From contig CALXRC010000005.1 in assembly GCA_944390865.1 (NCBI GenBank), positions 50,234 to 114,233 on the forward strand: a stretch of DNA of 64,000 nucleotides, written 5' to 3'. The position numbers and the translations under genes were made by a program. Origin of the DNA: an uncultured Spirochaetales bacterium (lineage in GTDB: Bacteria > Spirochaetota > Spirochaetia > Sphaerochaetales > Sphaerochaetaceae). Position 1 is the stretch's first letter, and each line of letters starts with the position of its first letter. The notes under the pieces were generated by a model. That model searched no databases. It was given only the letters and a program-made list of their open reading frames with translations, and was not told the DNA's origin. This document shows, piece by piece, positions 16,302-24,881 of the stretch.

Positions 16302-17690
16302 TCATCTTCCTCCCACTGTTATCTGCCTGACCCTGATCAGCGGCTGGCCCACGTCAGTCGGTATACTGCCTGACGAGGAGCCGCACATTCCCTGCCCTGT
16401 CTTCATGTCAGTGCCGCACATGTCAATATCAAAAAGAATCTGGCTGCCCTTTCCAATCAGGGAAGCCCCCCGTACGGGATAGGTGATCCTGCCGTTTTCA
16501 ATCATGTAGGCCTCTGTCACGGCGAAGTTGAACTCGCCTGTGACGGGATTGACGCTGCCGCCTCCCATTTTGGCGCAGTAAAGACCTCTGTCAATTGATG
16601 ATATGATATCCTCATTGCTGTCCTTTCCTGCGGCAATGTAAGTGTTTGTCATCCTGCTTGTCGGAGTGTAGGCATAACTCTGTCTCCTTGCAGAGCCGCT
16701 TGACTGTTCGTTCATTCTGCGGCCGTTGAAGCGGTCGACCATGAAGCGCCTGAGTATGCCGTTCTCAATCAGGACCTTTTTCTGGCTGGGCGTTCCCTCA
16801 TCGTCAATGTTGATGCTTCCCCAGGCATTCGGTATTGTTCCGTCATCAATGGCAGTGACGCAGTCATTCGCGATCTTCTGTCCTTTCTTGTCCCAGAACT
16901 CGCTGTTCCTGTAGGCCACGCTCGTGGCTTCAAGCGAGTGTCCGCAGCTTTCGTGGAAGATGACGCCGCCGAAGCCGTTTTCTATTGCAACAGGATAGAC
17001 GCCAGAATCAACATAGCGCGCATCAATGTTCACAAGGGCCTGCCGCGCGGCTTCCTCAGCAATCTCCTGCGCGGACATGACCTTGTCAAAGAGCTCAAGG
17101 CCCATTCTCCTGCCCGGCGAGCAGGAGCCTGTCTGGCTCTCGCCGTTTCTGGATGCGACTGCGCTGCAGGCGGCACGTGAGCGTATCTGCCTGTCTGTCG
17201 TAAGCAGGCCTTCGCTGTTTGCGACGATTATCGTCCTGTCTACGTCAGTGAAGCTGGCAGAAGCCTGGCTTATGAGACTGCTTGCCTTTTTTGCATGAGT
17301 GCACATTTCAAGCACGTAATCAGCCTTGTCCTTCACGCTGACTGTCGAGGGCACAATCTCAATCCTGTGAATATTGGTGTTGACTCTTTCCCTGAGCACA
17401 AAAGGCGGAAGCGACCGCTTCGAGTCCGCAATCGCCTGTGCAGCATTCCGCGCTGCGGCAAGGACTGAGTCCCTGTCCATCGCACTTGCAGTCGCGCTTA
17501 CGCTTCTGAGACCGAGATAGACTCTGATGCCGACGCCGGAGATGATTGTCGAAGAAACATTGTCAATTCTCGAGTCAACGGCGGATACTGCATTGTTAAG
17601 GCTCTCTTCAATAAAGATCTCTGCAAAGTCTGCGCCCGTTGCCAGTGCCGTGTTCAGGGCCTCCATGATCAGCTTTTCATCTATCAGCAC
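16302..17690 (-). CDS. tldD: TldD metalloprotease subunit
   Basis: 462 residues. The zinc site is clear in GGVIFHESCGHSLEA (HExxxH); the third ligand is expected in the C-terminal GGG...MCG region (FDIDMCGTDMKTGQGMCGSSSG). The PVTGEFNFAVTEAYMIENG motif is shared with TldE. TldD and TldE together cleave unfolded peptides threaded into an inner chamber. The start overlaps the end of the NimA-like gene by 14 bases. Confidence 0.95.
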   Translation of the reverse strand: MLIDEKLIMEALNTALATGADFAEIFIEESLNNAVSAVDSRIDNVSSTIISGVGIRVYLGLRSVSATASAMDRDSVLAAARNAAQAIADSKRSLPPFVLRERVNTNIHRIEIVPSTVSVKDKADYVLEMCTHAKKASSLISQASASFTDVDRTIIVANSEGLLTTDRQIRSRAACSAVASRNGESQTGSCSPGRRMGLELFDKVMSAQEIAEEAARQALVNIDARYVDSGVYPVAIENGFGGVIFHESCGHSLEATSVAYRNSEFWDKKGQKIANDCVTAIDDGTIPNAWGSINIDDEGTPSQKKVLIENGILRRFMVDRFNGRRMNEQSSGSARRQSYAYTPTSRMTNTYIAAGKDSNEDIISSIDRGLYCAKMGGGSVNPVTGEFNFAVTEAYMIENGRITYPVRGASLIGKGSQILFDIDMCGTDMKTGQGMCGSSSGSIPTDVGQPLIRVRQITVGGR

Positions 17691-18177
17691 AGTAATTATC
17701 CCTCCAGCCTTTTGTGGCCTTGCATGTCAGACTGCTGACGGACAGCTTGTATACAAGAATAGCCGTCATTGCTCTCCTGTCCCAGTCAAAATCCGCCCTG
17801 TCGTAATGCGCCATAATGAGATTAAGAGCTTTCAGCCGCTCTGCATCACTGGTGACAAGCTCCAGCCTGCCTGTTCCGAGCACTGAGCAGAAGTTCATGT
17901 TGCATGTTCCCTTCTCATCGTCAAGAAAGAGTTCGTTCGCGCCTTCAAGCTCAAAGCTGCAGCTGCTGTCCTTTTCGCACAGCTCATAGAATTTTCCATT
18001 GCGGTTTTTATGAATATAGAAAAACCTCTCGCCGTCCTTCTTCTCATAGCCGAAGCACAGCGGAAGGACATATGGAACGCTTTCATCATTGAGTGCGATT
18101 CTGATCACCTCTGCCTGGCTGATGCACATTTCAACCACTTTCTCATTATCAGAACAATCTCTGTCAATTCTTCTCAA
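17677..18177 (-). CDS. NimA-like flavin-binding split-barrel protein
   Basis: 166 residues from a TTG at 18177, supported by AAGGAGG 6 bases upstream and by the conserved N-terminus R-R-x-D-R that begins right there. It belongs to the pyridoxamine 5'-phosphate oxidase-like split-barrel group that includes the 5-nitroimidazole reductase NimA; the visible core is IRIALNDESVPYVLPLCFGYE, then FFYIHKNRNGKFYEL. Such proteins bind FMN or haem and reduce small molecules; the substrate cannot be read from the sequence. The start lies inside the 3' end of the DUF368 gene (14-base overlap), whose last codons supply the ribosome-binding site. Confidence 0.82.
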   Translation of the reverse strand: MRRIDRDCSDNEKVVEMCISQAEVIRIALNDESVPYVLPLCFGYEKKDGERFFYIHKNRNGKFYELCEKDSSCSFELEGANELFLDDEKGTCNMNFCSVLGTGRLELVTSDAERLKALNLIMAHYDRADFDWDRRAMTAILVYKLSVSSLTCKATKGWRDNYCADR

Positions 18178-18985
18178 GAGAGGCCTCCTTCTTTGACACA
18201 AAATAGATTATCACAAAGCCAAGGGCAAACATGAGTATTGAAAGCGGTATTTCCCAGCCTCTGGGGTTTCCGGGATAGACGGTATAAAGAGAACCGAGCA
18301 GGAAGCCAAGTATCATTGTATAAGTCAGGGATGGAAAGCGCTGCATGCAGATCTCAAGTATTCTGGTCAGCAGGATCACGCCGAGGATGAAGCCGAGAAC
18401 AAACGGAATGAGAACGGCAATGTTCAGCTGGCTTATTGCTGCCATTATGAAATCATAGGTGCCCAGAAGGAGCAGCAGGTAGCTTGTGCTGATTCCGGGA
18501 AGAATGAAGCCTACGGCGACAATTATTCCGGTCAGAATCTGGAGAAAGAATGTCGAGACTGACATTTCAAGGGAAGTGTTCTCTCCTCCCATCTGGGGAA
18601 GAAAGGCCATGGAAACGACAACTGCGGCGCCGATCAGGAAGCAGAGTACGATTTTCCAGTCGATTTTCTCAATCTTTGCTGTCTTGTACAGCATTGGAAC
18701 AGAACCGAAGACAAGCCCTATGAAGAAGAACATTGAGACAACAGGAAAGCGGTCTATTATCCCTGCTATAGGGGAAGCGCACAGCACTATTCCCAGCAGG
18801 GCCGGAATGCCGAACTGGACAAGGTAGATCAGGTTTCCCTTCCAGTCCTTGAAGAAAGAGCTGATTGAACTTATCAGGCGGTCATAGATGCCAAGCACCA
18901 TTGCCATTGAACCACCTGACACGCCTGGAACCATCATTGTCGAACCGACAACAAAGCCTTTGATAATAAGAGAGAGTGAAAACAT
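18164..18985 (-). CDS. DUF368 polyprenyl-phosphate transporter (PopT family)
   Basis: 273 residues from the ATG at 18985, with about eight to nine membrane segments. The signature MMVPGVSGGSMAMVLGIYDRLI (within the first 40 residues) and a second copy-like motif VGFILPGISTSYLLLLLGTYD mark the DUF368 family. Members move undecaprenyl phosphate back across the inner membrane for cell-wall and glycan synthesis (established for PopT proteins). No Shine-Dalgarno precedes the ATG; a TATATT lies 7 bases upstream (see leaderless finding). An extended start (TTG 19024) is possible but would include that element. Confidence 0.88.
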   Translation of the reverse strand: MFSLSLIIKGFVVGSTMMVPGVSGGSMAMVLGIYDRLISSISSFFKDWKGNLIYLVQFGIPALLGIVLCASPIAGIIDRFPVVSMFFFIGLVFGSVPMLYKTAKIEKIDWKIVLCFLIGAAVVVSMAFLPQMGGENTSLEMSVSTFFLQILTGIIVAVGFILPGISTSYLLLLLGTYDFIMAAISQLNIAVLIPFVLGFILGVILLTRILEICMQRFPSLTYTMILGFLLGSLYTVYPGNPRGWEIPLSILMFALGFVIIYFVSKKEASLEKN

Positions 18986-19071
18986 GTTGAGAAATATAGC
19001 ACTAATACAGAAAGAAGGCCACAAAGCAAAAACCCTGTGACCCTTGTCTGCCAGTCAGTTTAATAATCTGT

Positions 19072-20316
19072 TCATCTTTCCCAGCCGATATTGAAGCGGA
19101 TTGTCAGTGCATCGACATCCTTTTCTCCAAGATCATGGCCGAACTCATTCCAGTAATAGGCCGCCTCCATATGGATGACGTTAAACAGATTCACGCCGAG
19201 ACCTACTGACTTGTAGCCGCCGTTGAGACCTGCCCTGATCTCAAACAGATTGAGGAACTGAAGCTCAGCTCCGATCTTCAGCCTCTGCAGGAAAGAATCT
19301 GATGAGAAGTCATCAAACAGTCCTGTGATGTCAACGATGTCGACAGCGACAGTCGGTTTGACAATCCAGTCAATGCTGTACTCAGGCGTCCAGCCGAGTC
19401 CGACAGACCAGACCGGAGAAGATTTGTATGTCTCTGTATCATCGCTGAAAACAGATGAGATTGTGCCGGCAGCATCGTCCTTTATTTTCTCATAGTCAGT
19501 CTGAATATAGTTGAAGCCTCCGTTGATCAAATGGATGTTTGACACGACATTGGAAATTGTGAAGCCGAACGGGAAATTGACGTTCACGGCCGCAGTCAGA
19601 GGAAGCGCCCAGCCCAGTGCAATAGGATGGCCGGAGAAAATTGTGCCGATATCGAAATTGTCGCTGTTCTGGATCTGATCAATGAAGCTTGTTGCTGACA
19701 AATCTGTATAAGCCCTCATCTGAAGAGCTGCAGAAAGTCCGACATCGAAGTTAAACGGGCTTTCACGGAAGAACCTGAAGCCGAAGCCGAAAGTCGCCGC
19801 AACGTTTATTTCTGGAATTACGGTCATTTCAGACAGACCTGCATTCTCGTTGAAAGTGTTGAGATTGAGCTGTGTGTCAACAGCAAAGGCAAAGCGTCCA
19901 AGCTTCATTCCGACACCAGCATCAATTGTAGCCAGTCTGTTGCTTCCGACTGTGGACAGGATTTCAAGCACATCTGGAAGCAGCTCATTTGCCAGATAGT
20001 CGGTATCGGCAATTGAGGACGGATCGTCAATGAGATTGTCGATCAGTCCTGTATCGACATAGGCATTCTTGATATTGTAAAGAGTGAATGAGACATTCGG
20101 CAGGTTGAAGACAAGTCCCTTCTCTGCAAGAGATGCCGGATTCAGATAAAGCGCATCCTGATTGTTGAACACGGCAAGCCCTGCCCCGCCCATGGACATG
20201 ACTCTTGGACTGGTCTTTGTATAGATTGAGCCTGGAGTTGAACCAACAGAAGCAAAGAGTGATCCTGCCAGGACCAGAAGCAGTATAATTGCAGTTGCCT
20301 TTCTTATTTTCCTCAT
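19072..20316 (-). CDS. Outer-membrane beta-barrel protein, FadL/UPF0164-like
   Basis: 414 residues with a Sec signal peptide (basic start, hydrophobic stretch to about residue 22, ASVGS cleavage region). The sequence after cleavage, PRVMSMGGAGLAVFNNQDALYLNPASLA, is the plug-domain motif of FadL-type and UPF0164 barrels, which in treponemes are regarded as importers of hydrophobic nutrients. The rest alternates short amphipathic strands and ends in an aromatic/charged strand (FNIGWER), as outer-membrane barrels do. Its ATG overlaps the stop of the lipoprotein gene by 4 bases (ATGA), so the two are translated together. Confidence 0.8.
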   Translation of the reverse strand: MRKIRKATAIILLLVLAGSLFASVGSTPGSIYTKTSPRVMSMGGAGLAVFNNQDALYLNPASLAEKGLVFNLPNVSFTLYNIKNAYVDTGLIDNLIDDPSSIADTDYLANELLPDVLEILSTVGSNRLATIDAGVGMKLGRFAFAVDTQLNLNTFNENAGLSEMTVIPEINVAATFGFGFRFFRESPFNFDVGLSAALQMRAYTDLSATSFIDQIQNSDNFDIGTIFSGHPIALGWALPLTAAVNVNFPFGFTISNVVSNIHLINGGFNYIQTDYEKIKDDAAGTISSVFSDDTETYKSSPVWSVGLGWTPEYSIDWIVKPTVAVDIVDITGLFDDFSSDSFLQRLKIGAELQFLNLFEIRAGLNGGYKSVGLGVNLFNVIHMEAAYYWNEFGHDLGEKDVDALTIRFNIGWER

Positions 20317-21152
20317 ACAGTGTCCCCCTCTCCAGAACTGCTGCCTGTTCCAAGTACAGTTGAAATGATATCAGACACATCAGGAACATTAATCATGCTG
20401 ACATCAGAATCCAGATTGTTCTGCAATGATGAAAGCAGGGTTAAGCCATCAATTGCATCACTTACATCAGGATTTTCCAAAATATTATCTTGATTCAGAT
20501 CTTTGAGCGCATCTGCTGCATTTGCGATTGAGACAACTGTGTTTGTGATGATCTGCACCTGCAGCACTTCAGCCTTAGATAAATTACCTGTCTGTTCGAC
20601 TTTCTTATTCAGACTTCCTGTCAGGTCAGACAGCATGGAATTAATACTGTCATCAAGCTCATCTACATTAATTGTTTTTGTCAATGCTAGAACAAGAGCT
20701 ATTGACCCCTTTGCAGCATTGCTCTGATCCTCAGACGCACTTTCTGCAAGCTGATCAGAAAGACTTGCGATTCCAGAAGTGGAACCAAGAGCACCGCTGA
20801 GACTGTTGTAAAGGTTTGTGGGATCTTCCTGAGGAGAAAGCAGACCGTATTTTCTTACTTCATCAGCATAGTCACCTAAATTAACTTTTAATTCATCTGC
20901 ATCACCAAAAGCTTTTGCAATTGAGTCAAAACCTGTAAGTTCAGAGAAATCAATTGTTAAAGGGTCATCTGCAACAAAAGCACTATCAGTTGGAACCTTT
21001 TTCATCGAATCAACAGCACTGCTGACGTAATCAGCATTTGCGTTGTTGTTTCCGGCAAAGGAATTTCCTGACATCGCATCCATGAATGAATCAAGCGAAC
21101 AGGATGCAAGGAGCATCAGAAAAAGAATTAACAGCGGCAATAGTTTTTTCAT
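20313..21152 (-). CDS. Lipoprotein, partner of the barrel, function unknown
   Basis: 279 residues from the ATG at 21152. Signal peptide with lipobox LLASC, so the mature protein starts at a lipidated Cys near residue 18. No domain is recognised. The mature part is Ser/Asp/Leu-rich and looks largely alpha-helical, with repeated hydrophobic heptad-like stretches (LTKTINVDELDDSINSMLSDL; VLQVQIITNTVVSIANAADAL). Its DNA is visibly richer in A+T than most neighbours, a possible sign of different origin. The ATGA overlap with the barrel gene suggests the products act together in the outer membrane. Confidence 0.8.
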   Translation of the reverse strand: MKKLLPLLILFLMLLASCSLDSFMDAMSGNSFAGNNNANADYVSSAVDSMKKVPTDSAFVADDPLTIDFSELTGFDSIAKAFGDADELKVNLGDYADEVRKYGLLSPQEDPTNLYNSLSGALGSTSGIASLSDQLAESASEDQSNAAKGSIALVLALTKTINVDELDDSINSMLSDLTGSLNKKVEQTGNLSKAEVLQVQIITNTVVSIANAADALKDLNQDNILENPDVSDAIDGLTLLSSLQNNLDSDVSMINVPDVSDIISTVLGTGSSSGEGDTV

Positions 21153-21199
21153 ACCTTTTTTTATCTCCAACGAGAAATATCCTGATTAATCGTAACACA

Positions 21200-21242
21200 A
21201 AAAATATCAAACAGAAATCTGTTTTGAATAAAAGCAGATTTC
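21200..21242 (-). terminator. Probable terminator of the XRE regulator gene
   Basis: On the minus strand a perfect 8-bp stem (GAAATCTG / CAGATTTC; 13-base loop) overlaps the XRE stop codon and is followed by a T-rich stretch ending in TTTTTT. Confidence 0.55.
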
Positions 21243-21486
21243 AGTCATTTTTAGTGCGCACATAGTCATCAATTGAGTTTATTTCTTTATCCAGCGGAGA
21301 AAAATCATACATTTCTGCCATTGGGAAATCCAGAACCTTCGACAGCTTGTATGCAAGCGGAAGAGAAGGAAGAAACACGCCCTTCTCTATTGCAATGATC
21401 GTCTGCCTGCTGACGCGGCAGCAGAAAGCAAGCTCGCTCTGAGTCATCCTGCGTTTTAATCTGAGAGCCTTTACAAGATTGTTCAT
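21241..21486 (-). CDS. XRE-family transcriptional regulator (YgzD-like)
   Basis: 81 residues from the ATG at 21486. A single Cro/CI-type helix-turn-helix: MTQSELAFCCRVSRQTIIAIEKG (residues 14-36), then the PSLPLAYKLSKVLDFPMAEMY helix typical of small YgzD-like regulators. No effector domain. It lies upstream of the lipoprotein-barrel pair on the same strand, so it may regulate them. The frame could start at a TTG (21522), but those bases form the -35 of its own promoter. Confidence 0.88.
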   Translation of the reverse strand: MNNLVKALRLKRRMTQSELAFCCRVSRQTIIAIEKGVFLPSLPLAYKLSKVLDFPMAEMYDFSPLDKEINSIDDYVRTKND

Positions 21487-21493
21487 AGAATGA

Positions 21494-21522
21494 ATTGAAA
21501 ACCTGAACTGTTTTTTTGTCAA
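21494..21522 (-). promoter_or_regulatory. Promoter of the XRE gene; start point at or near the ATG
   Basis: On the minus strand consensus -35 TTGACA (21522-21517), 17-base spacer, -10 TTCAAT (21499-21494), then 7 bases to the ATG. No Shine-Dalgarno is present, so a leaderless message is predicted, as known for lambda CI. Confidence 0.6.
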
Positions 21523-21539
21523 TGAAGGTTTACATAGAA

Positions 21540-21566
21540 CAGCGTACCCGGAATGCGGGTACGCTG
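21540..21566 (-). terminator. Hairpin after ppdK, probable terminator
   Basis: Perfect 10-bp stem (CAGCGTACCC / GGGTACGCTG) with a 7-base loop, 14 bases beyond the ppdK stop. The following bases (TTCTATG) are only weakly T-rich. Confidence 0.6.
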
Positions 21567-21579
21567 AAGGAAGAATTAT

Positions 21580-24294
21580 TTACTTTTTCTCTGATCTGGA
21601 TGCAATTGCGGCCTGTGCTGCGGCAAGTCTGGCAATAGGAACGCGGAACGGAGAACAAGATACATAGTTGAGAGGAACATCCTGACAGAATCTGATTGTC
21701 TTCGGATCTCCTCCATGCTCGCCGCAGATGCCGAGCTTGATATCAGGGCGCACTGAGCGTCCCAGCTGGGCAGCCATCTTGACGAGCTTTCCAACACCGT
21801 CTGCATCAATTGTCGCAAACGGATCATATTCATAGAACTGCTTGTCCGGGTCGTTGACGTAGTGAGTCAGGAAGCTGGCCGCGTCGTCGCGTGAGAAGCC
21901 GCAGGTCATCTGAGTGAGATCGTTTGTGCCGAAGCTGAAGAACTCTGCTTCCTGTGCGATCTCGTCAGCTGTGATTGCAGCACGCGGAACCTCAATCATT
22001 GTTCCAATCTTGTAGTCAACCTTGAGTCCCTGTTCGTCAAAGACCTTCTCAATTGTCTTGAGCGCCCTTTCCTTGCAGAAAACAAACTCCTTGTAAATTC
22101 CGACGAGCGGAATCATGATTTCAGGCTCGACCTTGTATCCTTCACGCTTGACCTGGATTGCAGCCTCAATGATTGCCCTGACCTGCATCTCAAGGATTTC
22201 AGGATAGACAACTGCAAGGCGGCAGCCGCGGAAACCGAGCATCGGGTTAAACTCATGATGCTTTGCAATCTTCTGGCTGAGCTCCTCAACGCTTATGCCG
22301 AGCTGAAGTGCTGTCTCATGACGTGTCGTGCTGTCATTAGGCAGGAACTCATGAAGAGGCGGATCAAGCAGACGGATTGTCACGGGCAGTCCGTTGAGGG
22401 TCTTGAAGATTTCATAGAAGTCGCTTCTCTGCATCGGAAGCAGCTCGTTGAGGGCCTGCTCTCTTGCACCCAGCGTATCAGCAAGGATCATCTTCCTCAT
22501 TGAAAGGATCCTGTTTCCGCCGAAGAACATGTGCTCAGTCCTGCAAAGTCCGATTCCCTCTGCTCCGAGAAGCACGGCGTAATGGGCATCCTTCGGTGTG
22601 TCCGCATTTGTCCTGACGCCCATTGTCTTGATCTCGTTGACGTAGCTCATGAACTTCTTGTAGTTCTGGTAGAGAAGGCTCTCGCTTTCCCTCATTGTGC
22701 CGTCAAGCACCTGCATGATCTCACTTGGCTTCACAGGGATCTTCTGTGTGTATACAGCGCCTGTGAATCCGTCGATTGCCATGTAATCGCCTTCTTTGAG
22801 CTTAACACCCTTCACTTCCAGAGTCTTCTGGATCTCATTTACGTGGATCTCTCCGCAGCCAGAGACACAGGGGCAGCCCATTCCTCTGGCGACAACAGCT
22901 GCATGGCTTGTCATGCCTCCGCGGCAGGTGATGACGCCGCGGCTGACTGCCATTCCTCCGATATCCTCAGGGCTTGTCTCCTCGCGCACGAGAATGACGT
23001 CCTTTCCTTCTGCGGCGGCCTCTTCAGCAGCCTTTGCAGTAAAGTAGATCTGTCCGCAGGCTCCGCCCGGGCTGGCGGCAAGGCCGCTTGTAGCTTCCTT
23101 GTATCCGAGGTCGCGGATGATCTTGTTGTCAAGGATCGGGGCAAAGAGCTTGTTGAACTCCTGTGCAGGAACGCGTGAGACTGCAGTCTCCTTGTCGATA
23201 AGGCCTTCATCAACCATCTCGACCTGGCTTCTCAGCCAGCTGAAGATAGTCCTCTTTCCGCTTCTGGTCTGAAGCATGTAGAGCTTTCCTTCCTGAATTG
23301 TGAACTCGATGTCCTGCATGTCATGATAATGCTGCTCAAGCGTCTGCCTGATATCACAAAGCTGCTGGTAGACTTCCGGATTGATCTTTGCAAGCGTGTC
23401 AATAGACTGAGGAGTCCTGATGCCGGCAACGACATCCTCACCCTGTGCGTTCATCAGGAATTCTCCGAAGAACTTGTTCTCTCCGCTTGAGGGATCACGG
23501 GTGAAGGCAACGCCTGTGCCTGAGGTGTCTCCCATGTTTCCGAAAACCATGGACTGGACGTTGACAGCTGTGCCGAGCAGGCCGCGGATATCATTCATCA
23601 GACGGTACTTGATGGCTCTCTCGTTGTTCCATGAATTGAAAACTGCGTCAATTGTCTTGAAAAGCTGGTACTCAGGATCTGCAGGGAAATCCTCTCCTGT
23701 GAATTTCTTGTATACAATCTTGTAGCGCTTGATCACTTCCTTAAGGTTCTCAACATCAAGCTCTGTGTCAAAGACCTTTCCGTTCTCATCCTTCACAGAC
23801 TGAAGCACTCTTTCGAACTCGGCATGAGGAACTCCCATGACGACATCGCCGAACATCTGGATGAAGCGGCGGTAGCTGTCCCAGGCGAAGCGCTCATTGC
23901 CTGTCTTGTCAATAAGAGCCTGAAGAGAGTCGGGATTAAGACCGAGGTTGAGAACCGTGTCCATCATGCCCGGCATTGACTGGGCTGCACCGGAGCGCAC
24001 AGATACAAGCAGAGGATTCTTCTTGTCTCCAAGTTTCGCACCCATGAGCTTCTCGAGCCTCTTGAGGTTCTCAAGAACTTCATCTCTCAGTCCTTCAGGA
24101 TATGCACCCTTGTGTGAATCAAAATAAGCGCAGGCTTCTGTCGTGATGGTAAAGCCGGGCGGAACCGGAAGTCCGATGCTTGTCATATCAGCAAGGTTGG
24201 CTCCCTTGCCTCCCAGAAGTGCCTTCATGTCTGCCCTGCCCTCTGTCTGACCGGCTCCGAAGAAGTACACGTACTTAGTTTTCTCTTTTTTCAT
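21580..24294 (-). CDS. ppdK: Pyruvate, phosphate dikinase
   Basis: 904 residues. PPDK interconverts pyruvate + ATP + Pi with phosphoenolpyruvate + AMP + PPi; in fermentative bacteria it often runs in glycolysis with PPi. Domains in order: N-terminal ATP-grasp (LLGGKGANLADMTSIGLPVPPGFTITTEAC; AQGEDVVAGIRTP), central phosphohistidine domain (CRGGMTSHAAVVARGMGCPCVSG, His in TSHAA), C-terminal TIM barrel (LGICGEHGGDP catalytic Cys, FSFGTNDLTQMT). The start MKKEKTKYVYFFG follows an in-frame TAG nine bases upstream, so it cannot extend. A strong Shine-Dalgarno lies 38 bases upstream rather than next to the ATG. Confidence 0.97.
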   Translation of the reverse strand: MKKEKTKYVYFFGAGQTEGRADMKALLGGKGANLADMTSIGLPVPPGFTITTEACAYFDSHKGAYPEGLRDEVLENLKRLEKLMGAKLGDKKNPLLVSVRSGAAQSMPGMMDTVLNLGLNPDSLQALIDKTGNERFAWDSYRRFIQMFGDVVMGVPHAEFERVLQSVKDENGKVFDTELDVENLKEVIKRYKIVYKKFTGEDFPADPEYQLFKTIDAVFNSWNNERAIKYRLMNDIRGLLGTAVNVQSMVFGNMGDTSGTGVAFTRDPSSGENKFFGEFLMNAQGEDVVAGIRTPQSIDTLAKINPEVYQQLCDIRQTLEQHYHDMQDIEFTIQEGKLYMLQTRSGKRTIFSWLRSQVEMVDEGLIDKETAVSRVPAQEFNKLFAPILDNKIIRDLGYKEATSGLAASPGGACGQIYFTAKAAEEAAAEGKDVILVREETSPEDIGGMAVSRGVITCRGGMTSHAAVVARGMGCPCVSGCGEIHVNEIQKTLEVKGVKLKEGDYMAIDGFTGAVYTQKIPVKPSEIMQVLDGTMRESESLLYQNYKKFMSYVNEIKTMGVRTNADTPKDAHYAVLLGAEGIGLCRTEHMFFGGNRILSMRKMILADTLGAREQALNELLPMQRSDFYEIFKTLNGLPVTIRLLDPPLHEFLPNDSTTRHETALQLGISVEELSQKIAKHHEFNPMLGFRGCRLAVVYPEILEMQVRAIIEAAIQVKREGYKVEPEIMIPLVGIYKEFVFCKERALKTIEKVFDEQGLKVDYKIGTMIEVPRAAITADEIAQEAEFFSFGTNDLTQMTCGFSRDDAASFLTHYVNDPDKQFYEYDPFATIDADGVGKLVKMAAQLGRSVRPDIKLGICGEHGGDPKTIRFCQDVPLNYVSCSPFRVPIARLAAAQAAIASRSEKK

Positions 24295-24420
24295 ACTGAT
24301 CTAGCGACACAAAGCGCAAAGCTTGCGTCAAACCTCCTGAAAGTGATCGATCAATGCTCAACGAGCTGATGGGTTTTCTACTCAATGTATCAATTTTATC
24401 AGATATTGAACTTAAGTCAA
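24295..24420 (-). promoter_or_regulatory. ppdK promoter and long 5' leader
   Basis: On the minus strand -35 TTGACT (24420-24415), 16-base spacer, -10 TAAAAT (24398-24393) preceded by TGA. The predicted leader is about 90 bases. It contains AGGAGG (24338-24333), 38 bases before the ATG, followed by a small hairpin (CGCAA-GCT-TTGCG). No Shine-Dalgarno is adjacent to the ATG; the hairpin could bring the distant site closer or serve a short upstream frame. Confidence 0.55.
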
Positions 24421-24818
24421 TTGTTTATGATTTAAGAAATTACTAAAAACAGCACAGGCTTTTTCTTAATTAATTTGTTAAAGATGAAGAAATTAATCTG
24501 ATATGGTCAGATTATGGAATTATGTTTCATTTTTAAAAGTTGTCTTTTTTCTTCCACTCCTCGATCAGATCAATGCCTGATTTCGACAAATGAATGGTGT
24601 AATGAGCAGGAGGAAGGCAATTTTTTGCACTCCATCCGGACTGCGTGCAAAATCATTGACTATGACATCATCAGAGGAATCCATGTTCACAAACAGATCA
24701 TCCAGACAGAATTTTGAGATCACTGCTATCTTAGCCTGCTTGCTGCCCTTCTCTCTTTCCTTTCTGCTTATGCCTTTTATCATGAGGTTGAGTTCAAACA
24801 GCATCACATCTTCCTCAG
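24421..24818. other. AT-rich intergenic region
   Basis: About 400 bases between the ppdK promoter and the sigma-factor terminator. Two short frames exist: minus 24565-24804 (79 codons, ATG with GAGGA 8 bases upstream, right behind the terminator T-run) and plus 24590-24877. Neither has a recognisable product. The segment 24421-24560 is very AT-rich and shows no clear structure. Confidence 0.4.
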
Positions 24819-24857
24819 AAAAAAAAGACTGTGCGGGATTCTGCATCCTGCACAGCC
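24819..24857 (-). terminator. Intrinsic terminator of the sigma-factor gene
   Basis: On the minus strand GGCTGTGC / GCACAGTC (8 bp, one G-U pair; 15-base loop) followed by eight T, 24 bases beyond the stop codon. Confidence 0.85.
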
Positions 24858-24881
24858 CTGGATATCTGAAATCCTGACATC

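Noticed and set aside
18190..18205. TTTGACACAAAAT similar to the TGACACA boxes
   Set aside because: It lies within the coding 3' end of the DUF368 gene as a single half site without a dyad partner.
22531..23178. Plus-strand frame of 215 codons inside ppdK
   Set aside because: Antisense to the conserved phosphohistidine domain of ppdK; Cys/His/Ala-rich composition is a shadow effect.
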